Both the position numbers and the translations under genes were made by a program. Of a DNA stretch of 64,000 nucleotides, positions 1 to 8,289 are shown piece by piece. The notes under the pieces were generated by a model. The model was not told the origin of the DNA and did no database searches. It worked only from the letters and a program-made list of their open reading frames with translations. Position 1 is the first letter of the stretch. Each line of letters opens with the position of its first letter. The stretch is taken from positions 62,001 to 126,000 of the forward strand of contig NZ_JAVJQE010000005.1 of assembly GCF_040218065.1 (NCBI RefSeq). The letters run 5' to 3'. This DNA is from Marivibrio sp040218065 (GTDB taxonomy: Bacteria > Pseudomonadota > Alphaproteobacteria > UBA8366 > Aestuariispiraceae).

Positions 1-148
1 CCTCCCGGAGCCGCTTGATCCGCCGCCAGCAGGGGGAGAGCGAGAGGCCGACCGTATCCGCCACCGCCTGGACCGAGAGGCCGGAATCCCGCTGCAGCAG
101 CCGCAGGATCCGCCGATCCGTCTCATCAATCGACCAATTTTTTTCCAT
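1..148 (-). CDS. Lrp/AsnC-family transcriptional regulator (N-terminal part)
   Basis: The first 49 codons of a minus-strand gene run off the left edge. The start is the ATG at 146-148. The N-terminus contains DETDRRILRLLQRDSGLSVQ and a second helix reading ADTVGLSLSPCWRRIKRL, the classic AsnC/Lrp winged-helix DNA-binding domain. Lrp-type proteins bind DNA as octamers and respond to amino acids. The gene diverges from phenylalanine hydroxylase with 135 bp between the two starts, an arrangement usual for a local regulator of phhA, so control of phhA by phenylalanine or tyrosine is a reasonable inference. The ligand-binding RAM domain lies outside the window. Confidence 0.9.
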   Translation of the reverse strand, partial: MEKNWSIDETDRRILRLLQRDSGLSVQAVADTVGLSLSPCWRRIKRLRE

Positions 149-283
149 GAAGCGCCGTTCAATCGAAGAACATAGTCAATTCTAAGATGCTTCAGGGCAA
201 AAATGCAAAGAATTTTCCTCGCCGAGGTCCCATACTGAACCCTACGCCGTTTGCGCGTTTCAGGCTTTGCTGAGGAGGCCGCC
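149..283. promoter_or_regulatory. Divergent Lrp-phhA control region
   Basis: This 135-bp gap between two divergent starts is visibly richer in A/T than its surroundings, especially around 165-225, as expected for divergent promoters and an Lrp-type operator. I could not pick out convincing -35/-10 pairs. A good Shine-Dalgarno (GAGGAGG, 272-278) precedes the phhA ATG by five bases. Confidence 0.5.
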
Positions 284-1228
284 ATGACCGATCCGCTCTA
301 TCCCCGCGCCGTCGACCCCGCCGGCAAGCTGGGCGACAGCCCCTACTACGCGGCGCCGAATCCGGGCGCGCGCTATGACGGCTATGTCGTGGACCAGGAT
401 TGGGCCGCCTATTCGCCGGCCGAACACGCCGTCTGGCGCACATTGTTCGAGCGCCAGCGCTCGCTGCTGCCGGGGCGTGTGGATCAGCCGTTTCTCGACG
501 GGCTGCAGGCGCTGGTCGGCGGCCTGGGCGCCGAGGCGGCGGCCCGGATCCCGGACTTCCGCGACCTGAACCGCGTCCTGGCCGCGCGCACCGGCTTCGA
601 GATCGTCGGCGTTCCCGGGCTTATTCCCGAAGCGCAGTTCTTCGCCATGCTGGCCGACCGGGTCTTCCCGGTGACCCGCTGGATCCGGACGCCGGAGCGG
701 CTCGACTATCTGCAAGAGCCGGACCTGTTCCACGACCTGTTCGGCCATGTCCCGCTTCTGACCGATCCGATCTTCGCGGATTTCATCCAGACCTACGGCA
801 AGGCCGGGTCGACGGCGCTCAAGACCGGCGACATCGCCCGGCTGGCGCGGCTTTACTGGTATACGGTCGAGTTCGGGCTGATCAAACGCCCGGGCGAAGA
901 CCTTAAGATCTACGGGGCCGGCATCGTCTCCAGCGCGACCGAGACGCGCTTCGCTCTGGAAAGCCCGTCGCCGAACCGGATCCGGTTCGAGCGCGAGCGG
1001 TTGCTGGCGACCGACTACCGGATCGACGATTTCCAGGAGACCTATTGGGTGGTCGAGGATTACGCCCAGCTGTTCCACGCCCTCGACGGCTATGAGGCGG
1101 GCGATTTGGCGGCGCTCTACCGTCTGCTCGACATGCGGCCCGACTATGCGCCCGGCGCTGTGTTGCCGACCGACAGCGTCGTCAGCCGCGGCGACGGCTC
1201 CCATCACCGCGCCGGACGGGCGGCGTAG
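284..1228 (+). CDS. phhA: Phenylalanine-4-hydroxylase
   Basis: This 314-residue cytosolic monooxygenase converts phenylalanine to tyrosine using O2, tetrahydropterin and non-haem Fe(II). The facial triad is visible: His150 and His155 in HDLFGHVPLL, and Glu196 in YWYTVEFGL. The length fits the single-domain bacterial enzymes, which lack the regulatory ACT domain of animal homologues. An in-frame TTG exists at 251, but the ATG at 284 has a strong GAGGAGG ribosome site and starts where the family homology begins. It is divergent from an Lrp/AsnC regulator. No pterin carbinolamine dehydratase (phhB) is adjacent. Confidence 0.97.
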   Translation: MTDPLYPRAVDPAGKLGDSPYYAAPNPGARYDGYVVDQDWAAYSPAEHAVWRTLFERQRSLLPGRVDQPFLDGLQALVGGLGAEAAARIPDFRDLNRVLAARTGFEIVGVPGLIPEAQFFAMLADRVFPVTRWIRTPERLDYLQEPDLFHDLFGHVPLLTDPIFADFIQTYGKAGSTALKTGDIARLARLYWYTVEFGLIKRPGEDLKIYGAGIVSSATETRFALESPSPNRIRFERERLLATDYRIDDFQETYWVVEDYAQLFHALDGYEAGDLAALYRLLDMRPDYAPGAVLPTDSVVSRGDGSHHRAGRAA

Positions 1229-1246
1229 GCGCCCGCCGCGGCGCGC

Positions 1247-1705
1247 TTACGCGTCCCGGTCGCTGTCGACGTCGAGCGTTTGGCGCGCGCGCCCGCCGAC
1301 GCCGATCGGAATGGTTTGTCGGCGGCTTTCGGGCAGCGGCCTGCTGAGATCGATATGCAGCAGACCGCTGTCCAGCGTCGCGCCTTCGATTTCGATCCCG
1401 TCGGCAAGAACGAAGCTGCGCTGGAACTGACGGGCCGCGATGCCGCGATGCAGGAAAACGCGGTCGTCGTCCCGGCTCGATTGTCGGCCGGCGACGACCA
1501 GCTGGTCGCCCTCGCGGTGGACGCTCAAATCCTCCTCCGCAAAGCCGGCCACCGCCAGCGTGATGCGCAGGCGCGTCTCGCTCAACTGCTCGATATTGTA
1601 GGGGGGATAGCCCTCGGCGGACATTTTCGACACCCGATCGAGGGTTCTTTCGACATGTTCGAAGCCCAGCATCAGCGGGCTGTTCAGCAACGTCATACGA
1701 GTCAT
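1247..1705 (-). CDS. Hsp20/alpha-crystallin small heat-shock protein
   Basis: This 152-residue holdase chaperone would bind unfolding proteins in the cytosol. The N-terminus (PLMLGFEHVERTLDRV) and the central alpha-crystallin beta sandwich (YPPYNIEQLSETRLRITLAV, then the FLHRGIAARQFQRSF strand) match the IbpA-like class A family. The ATG at 1705 was chosen over the in-frame GTG at 1723 because a GGAGGAGGT ribosome site sits directly upstream of the ATG and would otherwise be coding. It converges on phhA with an 18-bp gap. No ROSE-type thermosensor hairpin was recognised in the short leader. Confidence 0.93.
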   Translation of the reverse strand: MTRMTLLNSPLMLGFEHVERTLDRVSKMSAEGYPPYNIEQLSETRLRITLAVAGFAEEDLSVHREGDQLVVAGRQSSRDDDRVFLHRGIAARQFQRSFVLADGIEIEGATLDSGLLHIDLSRPLPESRRQTIPIGVGGRARQTLDVDSDRDA

Positions 1706-1979
1706 GGCGGCGACCTCCTCCACCCCTTGCCGCGCTGAGCCTCGGATCGCCGCAGCCGATGCGCCGCCCGTCGCGGAAGGACGAGATCCCGGCCGATCTG
1801 CGCTTTATCGGCCCGCTTCAGCGGCGCCGCGCTCGGCCCGTCCTTAGTGTGGGAACGCGGGCGCGGATAATCAAGCGCGCTCGGGCGCCGATCCGCCGGG
1901 CGCCCTCTTTCGTATTCACCATCATGACGTCGTGACGCGCGATCGCCCCTGGCCCCTTTTTGATCGGAGACGCCCTTTC

Positions 1980-3056
1980 ATGCCCTGCCTCGCCTGCACT
2001 TTGCCGGATAAGTTGGAAACCCTTCAGAAAGCCTTCGTCTGGCCGCCGCAAGGGCACACGCTCTACAAGATCGCGCACTATCTCGACGAACAGGGGTTCG
2101 CGTATGACAACAATGTCGTCGAAGGCTATATCCGCGTCGATGTGAGCGAGCCGAACCGGTTCATCGTCAGCCTCTCCGGTCTGCTGACCGACGGCGAGGC
2201 CACGGACACTCGGATCCTGATGACCGAAAGCGAGCAGCCGAGCTTGGGCGAGTTCGGCAACGTCGTCAGCCTGGACCGGATGATGCAGCGCCTGCGGGGC
2301 GACTGGCTGATCGCATTGTTGGAGGAAAAGCGCTACACCTCCTACCGCCAGCCGATCGTCAGCCTGGAGGAAGGCTTCGCGCCGATCGGGCACGAATACC
2401 TCTTTCGCGGACTGGATCATGACGGCGAAATCCTGTCGCCGGCCACCGTCTTCGAAAGTGCCAGCGACCCGCGGATCTTCTTTAATCTCGACCGTTCGGC
2501 GCGACTGTCGGCGGTGGAGACGGCGGCGCGGCTGCCGGGCGACGCCAAGATCTTCATCAACTTCATGCCGGGGTCGGTCTACGATCCGGGCGTGTGCTTG
2601 CGCACGACCGTGAACGCGATCGTCAAGGCGGAGATTCCGCCGGAGCGGGTGATCTTCGAGATCGTCGAGAGCGAGCGGGTCAAGGACATGGGGCACCTGC
2701 GCGGCATCGTAAACTTCTATCGCTCCGCCGGCTTCAAGATCGCGCTCGACGACTACGGCTCGGGCTACAACAATATCGACACGCTGATGCAGCTGGAGCC
2801 GGATTACCTCAAGCTCGACAAGACGCTGATCCAACATATGGCCAAGGGCTCGGAGAAGCGCGACATGGTTGAGATGCTGGCGGAGCGCTGCGCGAAGAAC
2901 GGCATCCATACCATCGGAGAAGGGGTCGAGGACGGCGAGACCGCCCAGCTCCTGCGCGCGGCGGGCATCACCTATGCGCAAGGGTTCTTGTTCGGCCGCC
3001 CCACCGCGCCGGAGGACGTGCTGGCGCGACATGAGGCGGGCGAGTTGACGGTGTGA
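1980..3056 (+). CDS. EAL-domain c-di-GMP phosphodiesterase-like protein
   Basis: This 358-residue soluble protein has an uncharacterised N-terminal ~100 residues beginning with a CxxC (MPCLACTL), then an EAL domain. Most metal and catalytic positions can be traced: the EAL motif appears as EYLFRG, then the Asn of IFINFMP, Glu in FEIVESE, the DD of ALDDYGSGY, Lys in LKLDK, Glu in IGEGVED and Gln in AQGFLFGRP. The enzyme therefore may still hydrolyse c-di-GMP, although Ala of EAL is Tyr. The ATG at 1980 has a GGAGA site nine bases upstream; an in-frame GTG at 1932 has none. It has no membrane segment and stands alone. Confidence 0.88.
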   Translation: MPCLACTLPDKLETLQKAFVWPPQGHTLYKIAHYLDEQGFAYDNNVVEGYIRVDVSEPNRFIVSLSGLLTDGEATDTRILMTESEQPSLGEFGNVVSLDRMMQRLRGDWLIALLEEKRYTSYRQPIVSLEEGFAPIGHEYLFRGLDHDGEILSPATVFESASDPRIFFNLDRSARLSAVETAARLPGDAKIFINFMPGSVYDPGVCLRTTVNAIVKAEIPPERVIFEIVESERVKDMGHLRGIVNFYRSAGFKIALDDYGSGYNNIDTLMQLEPDYLKLDKTLIQHMAKGSEKRDMVEMLAERCAKNGIHTIGEGVEDGETAQLLRAAGITYAQGFLFGRPTAPEDVLARHEAGELTV

Positions 3057-3065
3057 GGACGCGTC

Positions 3066-3100
3066 TTCTCCCTCTCTCCCCATGAAGGGGGAGCGAGGGA
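3066..3100. repeat. REP-like intergenic palindrome
   Basis: CTCCCC (3076-3081), ATGAA loop, GGGGGAG (3087-3093), followed by GCGAGGGAG. It is of the same design as elements near 19.65, 35.27 and 47.23 kb. It lies just after the EAL gene and could also act as a weak terminator. Confidence 0.6.
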
Positions 3101-3209
3101 GTCCTGGCCGGAGGCGGCGGCTGTGACCCCGGCCGCCGCCGAAAAAGCTTGAAATTGCAGGCCTTCCTCTCGATTTTACCGCTCGGCTCAACGGGGAGAG
3201 CGACGGGAC

Positions 3210-3860
3210 ATGATCGGCCGCTTCAAGGAAAAATTGGTCCGCTCGAAAGAGAAATGGGCGGAGGAGGGGCGCCTGCTGACCGGCGAGGCGGGCGATCCGG
3301 CGCGCGATCGGTTGCCGCCGGGCCAGCGCAAGGTGGACGGCTGGCCGGTGCTCGATCTCGGCCTTCAGCCGGAGATCGGGCGCGAGGAAATGCGCCTGTC
3401 GATCGACGGGCTGGTGGAAAACCCGGTGACCCTGGACTGGGCGGCGCTCGCCGCGCTGCCGCCTTTCTCCCAGACCGTCGACATCCACTGCGTCACCGCC
3501 TGGTCGCGCTACGACAACCGCTTCGACGGTGTCGCGGTCGCCGATCTGGTGCGCCTGGTGCGGCCGAAGCCGGAAGCGAAGTTCGTGCTCTTCGAAGCGC
3601 ATGACGGCTACACCACCAACCTGAAGCGCGCGATTTTCGAGGACGAGACGGCGATGTTGGCGACCCATTGGGAGGGCGAGCCGCTGAGCCGCGATCACGG
3701 CGGCCCGCTGCGCGTCGTCGTGCCGAAGAAATACTTCTGGAAAAGCGCGAAATGGGTGAAGCGCATCACCTATTCGGCCGAGGACAAGCCCGGCTTCTGG
3801 GAGGTGCGCGGCTACCATAACGAGGGCGATCCCTGGCGCGAAGAGCGCTACCAGGACTGA
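3210..3860 (+). CDS. Sulfite-oxidase-like molybdopterin oxidoreductase
   Basis: This 216-residue protein consists almost entirely of the oxidoreductase molybdopterin-binding domain (PF00174 type). Cys94 in DIHCVTAWSR is the expected molybdenum ligand, and the DHGGPLRVVVPKKYFWKSAKW stretch is the conserved cofactor-binding end of the domain. It lacks a Tat signal and a dimerisation domain, so it is predicted to be cytosolic, like the short sulfite-oxidase-like proteins common in proteobacteria. Its substrate is unknown. It sits 29 bp upstream of the ABC exporter genes and may be co-transcribed, though no functional link is obvious. Confidence 0.88.
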   Translation: MIGRFKEKLVRSKEKWAEEGRLLTGEAGDPARDRLPPGQRKVDGWPVLDLGLQPEIGREEMRLSIDGLVENPVTLDWAALAALPPFSQTVDIHCVTAWSRYDNRFDGVAVADLVRLVRPKPEAKFVLFEAHDGYTTNLKRAIFEDETAMLATHWEGEPLSRDHGGPLRVVVPKKYFWKSAKWVKRITYSAEDKPGFWEVRGYHNEGDPWREERYQD

Positions 3861-3889
3861 CGGGCGGGAGCGATCGGATCGCCGATTTC

Positions 3890-4825
3890 ATGAGCATGAT
3901 CGCGCTGGACGGGCTGACCAAGCGGTTCGGCGGTCTGACCGCCGTCGACGGAATCACTCTGTCCGTCGCGCGCGGCGAAGTGTTGGGCTTCCTCGGCCCG
4001 AACGGCGCAGGCAAGTCGACCACCATGAAGATGGTCACCGGCTATTTGGCGCCCAGCGCCGGCCGGGCCGAGGTCTGCGGGATCGACGTCGCCGCCCGGC
4101 CGGTCGAGGCGCAGACGCGCCTCGGCTATCTGCCCGAAGGCGCGCCGGCCTGGCCCGACATGACCCCGCAGAGCTTCCTGTCCTTCATCGCCGCCGTGCG
4201 CGGGATCGACGGCCGGGCGCGCGTCGCCGCGATCGGCCGCGCGGCCGAGCGCGCCAGCCTCGGCGGCGTCATGCGCCAGCCGATCGAGACCCTCTCCAAG
4301 GGCTACAAGCGTCGGGTCGGCCTAGCCCAGGCGTTGCTGCACGATCCCGAAGTGCTGATTCTGGACGAGCCGACCGACGGCCTCGACCCCAATCAGAAGC
4401 AGGAGGTGCGTCGCCTCATCAACGAGATGCGCGGCGACAAGGCGATCGTGATCTCCACCCATATCCTGGAGGAGGTGGAGGCGATCTGCACCCGCGCGGT
4501 GGTGATCGGCCGCGGCCGGCTGCTGGCCGACGGCGCGCCCCAGGACCTTGAGCGACGCGACCCGCAGCACAACGCCGTGCGCGTGACGCTGGCCGAGCCG
4601 GGCCAGATCAAAGCGGCGGAGGCCGCCATGGCGAGAGTGTCGGGCGTCGGCGCCGTCGCGGCCGAGCCGGGCGAAGCGCCGGCGCTTCTGGCGACGCCGA
4701 GGGCCCCCGGCGGTGAAATCGCGGCCGAGGCGGCGGCGGCGCTGCGCGAGGCGGGGATCGGCGTGAACCGGCTCGAAGTGCTGCGCGGGCGGCTCGATTT
4801 CGTGTTTCGGGAGTTGACGCGATGA
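3890..4825 (+). CDS. ABC transporter ATP-binding protein (GldA-like)
   Basis: This 311-residue nucleotide-binding subunit has Walker A (GPNGAGKST), the signature loop LSKGYKRRVGLAQ, Walker B (VLILDEPTDGLD) and the switch His in STHILEEV. The C-terminal ~80 residues form the extra domain usual in exporter ATPases of the NatA/GldA group. The stop overlaps the permease start by four bases (ATGA), indicating translational coupling. With the next two genes it forms a GldA-GldF-GldG-type system. In Flavobacterium such genes are needed for gliding, but homologues are widespread in bacteria that do not glide, and their cargo is unknown. Confidence 0.93.
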   Translation: MSMIALDGLTKRFGGLTAVDGITLSVARGEVLGFLGPNGAGKSTTMKMVTGYLAPSAGRAEVCGIDVAARPVEAQTRLGYLPEGAPAWPDMTPQSFLSFIAAVRGIDGRARVAAIGRAAERASLGGVMRQPIETLSKGYKRRVGLAQALLHDPEVLILDEPTDGLDPNQKQEVRRLINEMRGDKAIVISTHILEEVEAICTRAVVIGRGRLLADGAPQDLERRDPQHNAVRVTLAEPGQIKAAEAAMARVSGVGAVAAEPGEAPALLATPRAPGGEIAAEAAAALREAGIGVNRLEVLRGRLDFVFRELTR

Positions 4826-5556
4826 GGGCGGTGTGGAGCGTCTTCCGACGCGAGATGGCGGCCTATTTCACGACGCCGCTCGCCTATATCTTCATCACCG
4901 TCTTCCTCGGCATGGCCGGCGCGCTGACCTTCTATATGGGCGGCTTCTTCGAGCGCGATCAGGCGGATCTGAACGCCTTTTTCACCTTCCACCCCTGGCT
5001 CTATCTGGTGCTGATCCCGGCGGTGGCGATGCGGCTGTGGTCGGAGGACCTCCGCAGCGGCGCGATTGAGTTGTTGCTGACCTTGCCGATCACCACCGGC
5101 CAGGCGGTGTTGGGCAAGTTTCTGGCGGCGTGGGTCTTCACCGGCCTCGCGCTGGCGCTGACCTTCCCGATGTGGCTGACGGTCGCCTATCTGGGGCGGC
5201 CGGACCATGGGGTGATCGCGGCCGGCTATCTGGGCAGCTTCCTGATGGCGGGCGCCTATCTGTCGATCGGGGCCTTCATCTCGGCGCTCACGCGCAACCA
5301 GGTGATCGCCTTCGTGGTGACGGCGGCGGTCTGTTTCCTCCTCACGGTGGCGGGCTCGCCCCTCGTGCTCAACGTCTTTTCCGCGTGGGCGGGCGATCAG
5401 GCGACCGCCTTCATCGCCTCGCTCAGCTTCCTGACGCACTTCCAGGACGTGATGAAGGGCGTCGTCGATCTGCGCGACATCGTCTTCTTCGTCTCGCTGA
5501 CGGCGCTGTTTCTGTTCGCCAACTGGGCGGCGATCGAACGTGTGAAGGGGAGCTGA
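4822..5556 (+). CDS. ABC-2 type permease (GldF-like)
   Basis: This 244-residue inner-membrane protein has six predicted hydrophobic segments, beginning with MAAYFTTPLAYIFITVFLGM and ending in FFVSLTALFLFANWAAI. The FYMGGFFERDQADLNAFFTF loop and the LLLTLPITTGQAVLGKF motif are typical of the GldF/NosY-like ABC-2 membrane family. It starts four bases inside the ATPase gene and is followed after four bases by the GldG-like gene, so the three are almost certainly one transcript and one complex. Confidence 0.92.
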   Translation: MRAVWSVFRREMAAYFTTPLAYIFITVFLGMAGALTFYMGGFFERDQADLNAFFTFHPWLYLVLIPAVAMRLWSEDLRSGAIELLLTLPITTGQAVLGKFLAAWVFTGLALALTFPMWLTVAYLGRPDHGVIAAGYLGSFLMAGAYLSIGAFISALTRNQVIAFVVTAAVCFLLTVAGSPLVLNVFSAWAGDQATAFIASLSFLTHFQDVMKGVVDLRDIVFFVSLTALFLFANWAAIERVKGS

Positions 5557-5560
5557 CGGG

Positions 5561-7483
5561 ATGGCCGGACGACCCGCCTACACGCTGCGTCAGCAAATCC
5601 GTCGGCCCGGCGGCTGGGCGGTCGCGATCCTGATCGCCGCCGCGGCCTTCATCGCGTTGACCGCCCTGCTGCGCCCGATAAGCGGTCTAAAGATCGATCT
5701 GACCGAGGATCGGCTCTACACGCTCTCCGACGGGACGGTCGACCTGCTCTCGACCCTTGAGACGCCGGTCGAGCTCACCCTGTATCTCTCCCCGGCGCTG
5801 GCGCAGGAGGCGCCGGTCTACGCGCCCTTCGCGCAACGCGTGCGCGACCTGCTGTCCGAGATGGCGGAGGAGGCCGACGGCGCGCTGAGCCTCGAGACGG
5901 TCGAGGTCACGCCGTTCTCCCCGCAGGAGGACGCGGCGGTCGACGCCGGGCTGCAGGGAATCCGGCTCGCGGCCGACGGCGACAAATACTATTTCGGCCT
6001 TGTCGTGCGCACCGCGCCCGAGGATCCCGACGCCGAGACGTTTCGGGTCGCCCTGCCGGTCTTCCAGCTGGAGCGCGAGCGGTTTCTCGAATACGACGTC
6101 GCGAAGATGATCCACCGGGTCCTCAATCCCGATCAGCCGACAGTCGGCGTCGTCTCCGGCTCGGAGGTCTTCGGCAGCTTCCAGGAGCGTCTCGCCGGCG
6201 GCCGGCCGGAACCCTGGGCGATCATCCCGCACGCCGGCGACTTCTTTCAGATCGAGCGCATGTGGCGGCGCGAGGACTTCCGCCGGATCACGCCCGACGT
6301 GCTGCTGATCCTGCATCCGGCGAATCTCAACGACCGGATGCTGTACGAGATCGACCAGTATCTGCTGCAAGGCGGCAAGGCGCTCCTGTTCGTCGACCCC
6401 TGGCACGAGACCGCGGTGCAGGGTAGCCGCATGGGCGGGATGCTGGCGGTCGAGACCGAAAGCGACTTCGAGCGCATCCTCAACAATTGGGGCGTCGACG
6501 TGCCGGAAGGCGTGGTGATCGGCGATCGCACGATGGGCCGGCGGGTTAATGTCGGGACCGATGAAGACCCGACGATCGCGCCCTACGTCGCCTGGCTGGA
6601 GCCGAAGCCGATCCACCTTAACCCCAGCCACCCGCTGACGCAGGACGTCAACGGCATGCTGATCCCGACGCCGGGCGAGATCCGCCTGGCGGAGGACTCG
6701 CCGCTGGCGCTGGAGCCGCTGATCCGCACCAGCTCGCAGGCGATGCGGCTCGACACCGACGCGCTGGCCCCGCCGGACGCGCTCGCGCTCCTCGACGGAT
6801 ACCAGCCGGCGGAGCGGCGCTTCACCGTCGCCGCCCGCCTCACCGGCCGCGCGCCCAGCGCCTTCCCAGAGGGCAATCCCGAGCCGGACTACGAGCGCCC
6901 GGCCCATCTGGCGGAGGCCGCGACGGGTCTGGACGTGATCCTGGTGGCGGACGCCGACATGCTGGTCGATCGCTACTGGGTGCGCGAGCGCCCGGGTCCG
7001 AACGGTCCGACCTTCGTCCCTGTGACCGACAACGGCGCGTTCCTGGTCAACGCGCTCGATTACCTCGCCGGCTCGGACGAACTGATCTCGCTGCGCAGCC
7101 GCGGCACCGGCCAGCGACCGTTCGAGGTGATTCAGGATCTGCGCCGCGCGGCGGAAGAGGCGTTCCGCAGCAAAGAGCGCCGGCTGCGCGAAGAGATGGC
7201 CGCCCTCGAGGAGAAGCTCGGCCGCATCCGCGACGGCGAGGCCGGCCCGGAGATCCTGGAGGGGCGCAGCCCGGCCGAGGCGGTCGAGGCCTTCACCGAG
7301 CGGCTGCTGGAGACCCGGCGCGAGCTGCGGCGGGTCACCTTCCAGCTGCGCGAGGAGGTGGAGCGGCTCCAGGCTCGGGTCGAGTTCCTGAACATCGCCG
7401 CCATCCCGCTGGCGCTGACCCTGTTCGCCCTGCTGCTGGCTTTCGTGCGTGCGCGCCTGCGCCGTCGCGCGGCGCGCGGCTGA
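5561..7483 (+). CDS. GldG-like ABC transporter auxiliary protein
   Basis: This 640-residue protein has a transmembrane segment near residues 20-40, a large extracytoplasmic region of the GldG/ABC_transp_aux type (SGLKIDLTEDRLYTLSDGT is characteristic of its start), a coiled-coil stretch near residues 520-605 rich in Glu and Arg, and a C-terminal membrane helix (IAAIPLALTLFALLLAF). It would be anchored at both ends with its bulk in the periplasm. In the GldFG family this subunit partners the permease. The charged coiled coil just before the last helix is a notable feature. A strong terminator follows 60 bp downstream. Confidence 0.88.
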   Translation: MAGRPAYTLRQQIRRPGGWAVAILIAAAAFIALTALLRPISGLKIDLTEDRLYTLSDGTVDLLSTLETPVELTLYLSPALAQEAPVYAPFAQRVRDLLSEMAEEADGALSLETVEVTPFSPQEDAAVDAGLQGIRLAADGDKYYFGLVVRTAPEDPDAETFRVALPVFQLERERFLEYDVAKMIHRVLNPDQPTVGVVSGSEVFGSFQERLAGGRPEPWAIIPHAGDFFQIERMWRREDFRRITPDVLLILHPANLNDRMLYEIDQYLLQGGKALLFVDPWHETAVQGSRMGGMLAVETESDFERILNNWGVDVPEGVVIGDRTMGRRVNVGTDEDPTIAPYVAWLEPKPIHLNPSHPLTQDVNGMLIPTPGEIRLAEDSPLALEPLIRTSSQAMRLDTDALAPPDALALLDGYQPAERRFTVAARLTGRAPSAFPEGNPEPDYERPAHLAEAATGLDVILVADADMLVDRYWVRERPGPNGPTFVPVTDNGAFLVNALDYLAGSDELISLRSRGTGQRPFEVIQDLRRAAEEAFRSKERRLREEMAALEEKLGRIRDGEAGPEILEGRSPAEAVEAFTERLLETRRELRRVTFQLREEVERLQARVEFLNIAAIPLALTLFALLLAFVRARLRRRAARG

Positions 7484-7544
7484 GAGGCGGCTCGCCCGAC
7501 CCCTCGTCGTCCGGATCAGAGCGAGGGGTCGGGCGCGCCCCGCG

Positions 7545-7577
7545 AAAAAGGCCCCCGCGATCGCGCGGGGGCCTCTT
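7545..7577. terminator. Bidirectional rho-independent terminator
   Basis: A ten-base-pair stem GGCCCCCGCG (7550-7559) / CGCGGGGGCC (7564-7573) with loop ATCG lies between convergent gldG-like and infC. An A5 tract on the left gives infC a U tract; the right side (TCTT) is weaker for the plus-strand operon. Confidence 0.85.
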
Positions 7578-7611
7578 GCTGCAAGCCTCGATCAGGCGCG
7601 GGGCGCCTCAC

Positions 7612-8148
7612 TCAGCGCGGGGCGAGCACCATGACCATCTGACGGCCTTCCATGTTCGGATTTTGCTCGACCTTGGCTTTCTCGGCCATGTCGTCGCGCA
7701 CCCGATTGAGGACTTCGAGCCCCAACTCCTGGTGGGCCAGCTCGCGGCCGCGGAAGCGCAGCGTGACCTTCACCTTGTCGCCCTCGTCGATGAACTTGTG
7801 CATCGACTTCATCTTGGTGTCGTAGTCGTGCTGGTCGATGTTCGGGCGGAACTTGATCTCTTTCAGCTCGATCGTCTTCTGCTTCTTCTTGGCCTCGTTC
7901 TTCTTTTTTTGCTGCTCGTACTTGAACTTTCCGTAGTCCAAGATCTTGCAGACGGGCGGCTTCGCCGTCGGCGACACCTCCACGAGGTCAAGACCGGCCT
8001 CTTCGGCCGCGGCGATCGCATCCGCGATCGACAGGATTCCGAGCTGTTCGCCCTCCGAATCGATCACGCGCACCTCCGGCACGCGGATCTCCTCATTGAC
8101 GCGAGGGCCCTCCTTGGTGGGGGGCGGAGCGTAGTGGGGTCGACGTAT
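7612..8148 (-). CDS. infC: Translation initiation factor IF-3 (probable AUA start)
   Basis: IF-3 binds the 30S subunit and proofreads start-codon selection. The sequence is unmistakable (GPRVNEEIRVPEVRVIDSEG, then VSPTAKPPVCKILDYGKFKY). An in-frame ATG exists at 8259 but would add 37 low-complexity Arg/Pro-rich residues. Instead, a GGGAGGAA ribosome site lies three bases before an ATA codon at 8146-8148, giving 178 residues, against 180 in E. coli IF-3. Non-canonical infC starts (AUU in E. coli) are the known basis of autoregulation, so AUA is plausible here. It lies 141 bp downstream of thrS on the same strand, the standard thrS-infC order. Confidence 0.93.
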   Translation of the reverse strand: MRRPHYAPPPTKEGPRVNEEIRVPEVRVIDSEGEQLGILSIADAIAAAEEAGLDLVEVSPTAKPPVCKILDYGKFKYEQQKKKNEAKKKQKTIELKEIKFRPNIDQHDYDTKMKSMHKFIDEGDKVKVTLRFRGRELAHQELGLEVLNRVRDDMAEKAKVEQNPNMEGRQMVMVLAPR

Positions 8149-8289
8149 GACTTCCTCCCGGCGCCGTCGTCGGGGCGCCTGCCTAGTTGCACGAATGATC
8201 GGGACCCGGACGGGCCGGGCCCCTTTCGCAAAAACACGAGGCCGGCCGCCGGCGAACACGGCGCCGCCGGCGCGCGGCCGGCCGACGAG

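Noticed and set aside
1818..3818. A minus-strand open frame of 666 codons opposite the EAL and sulfite-oxidase-like genes
   Set aside because: Its composition is typical antisense shadow (Arg/His/Asp-rich), and both plus-strand genes have clear family motifs.
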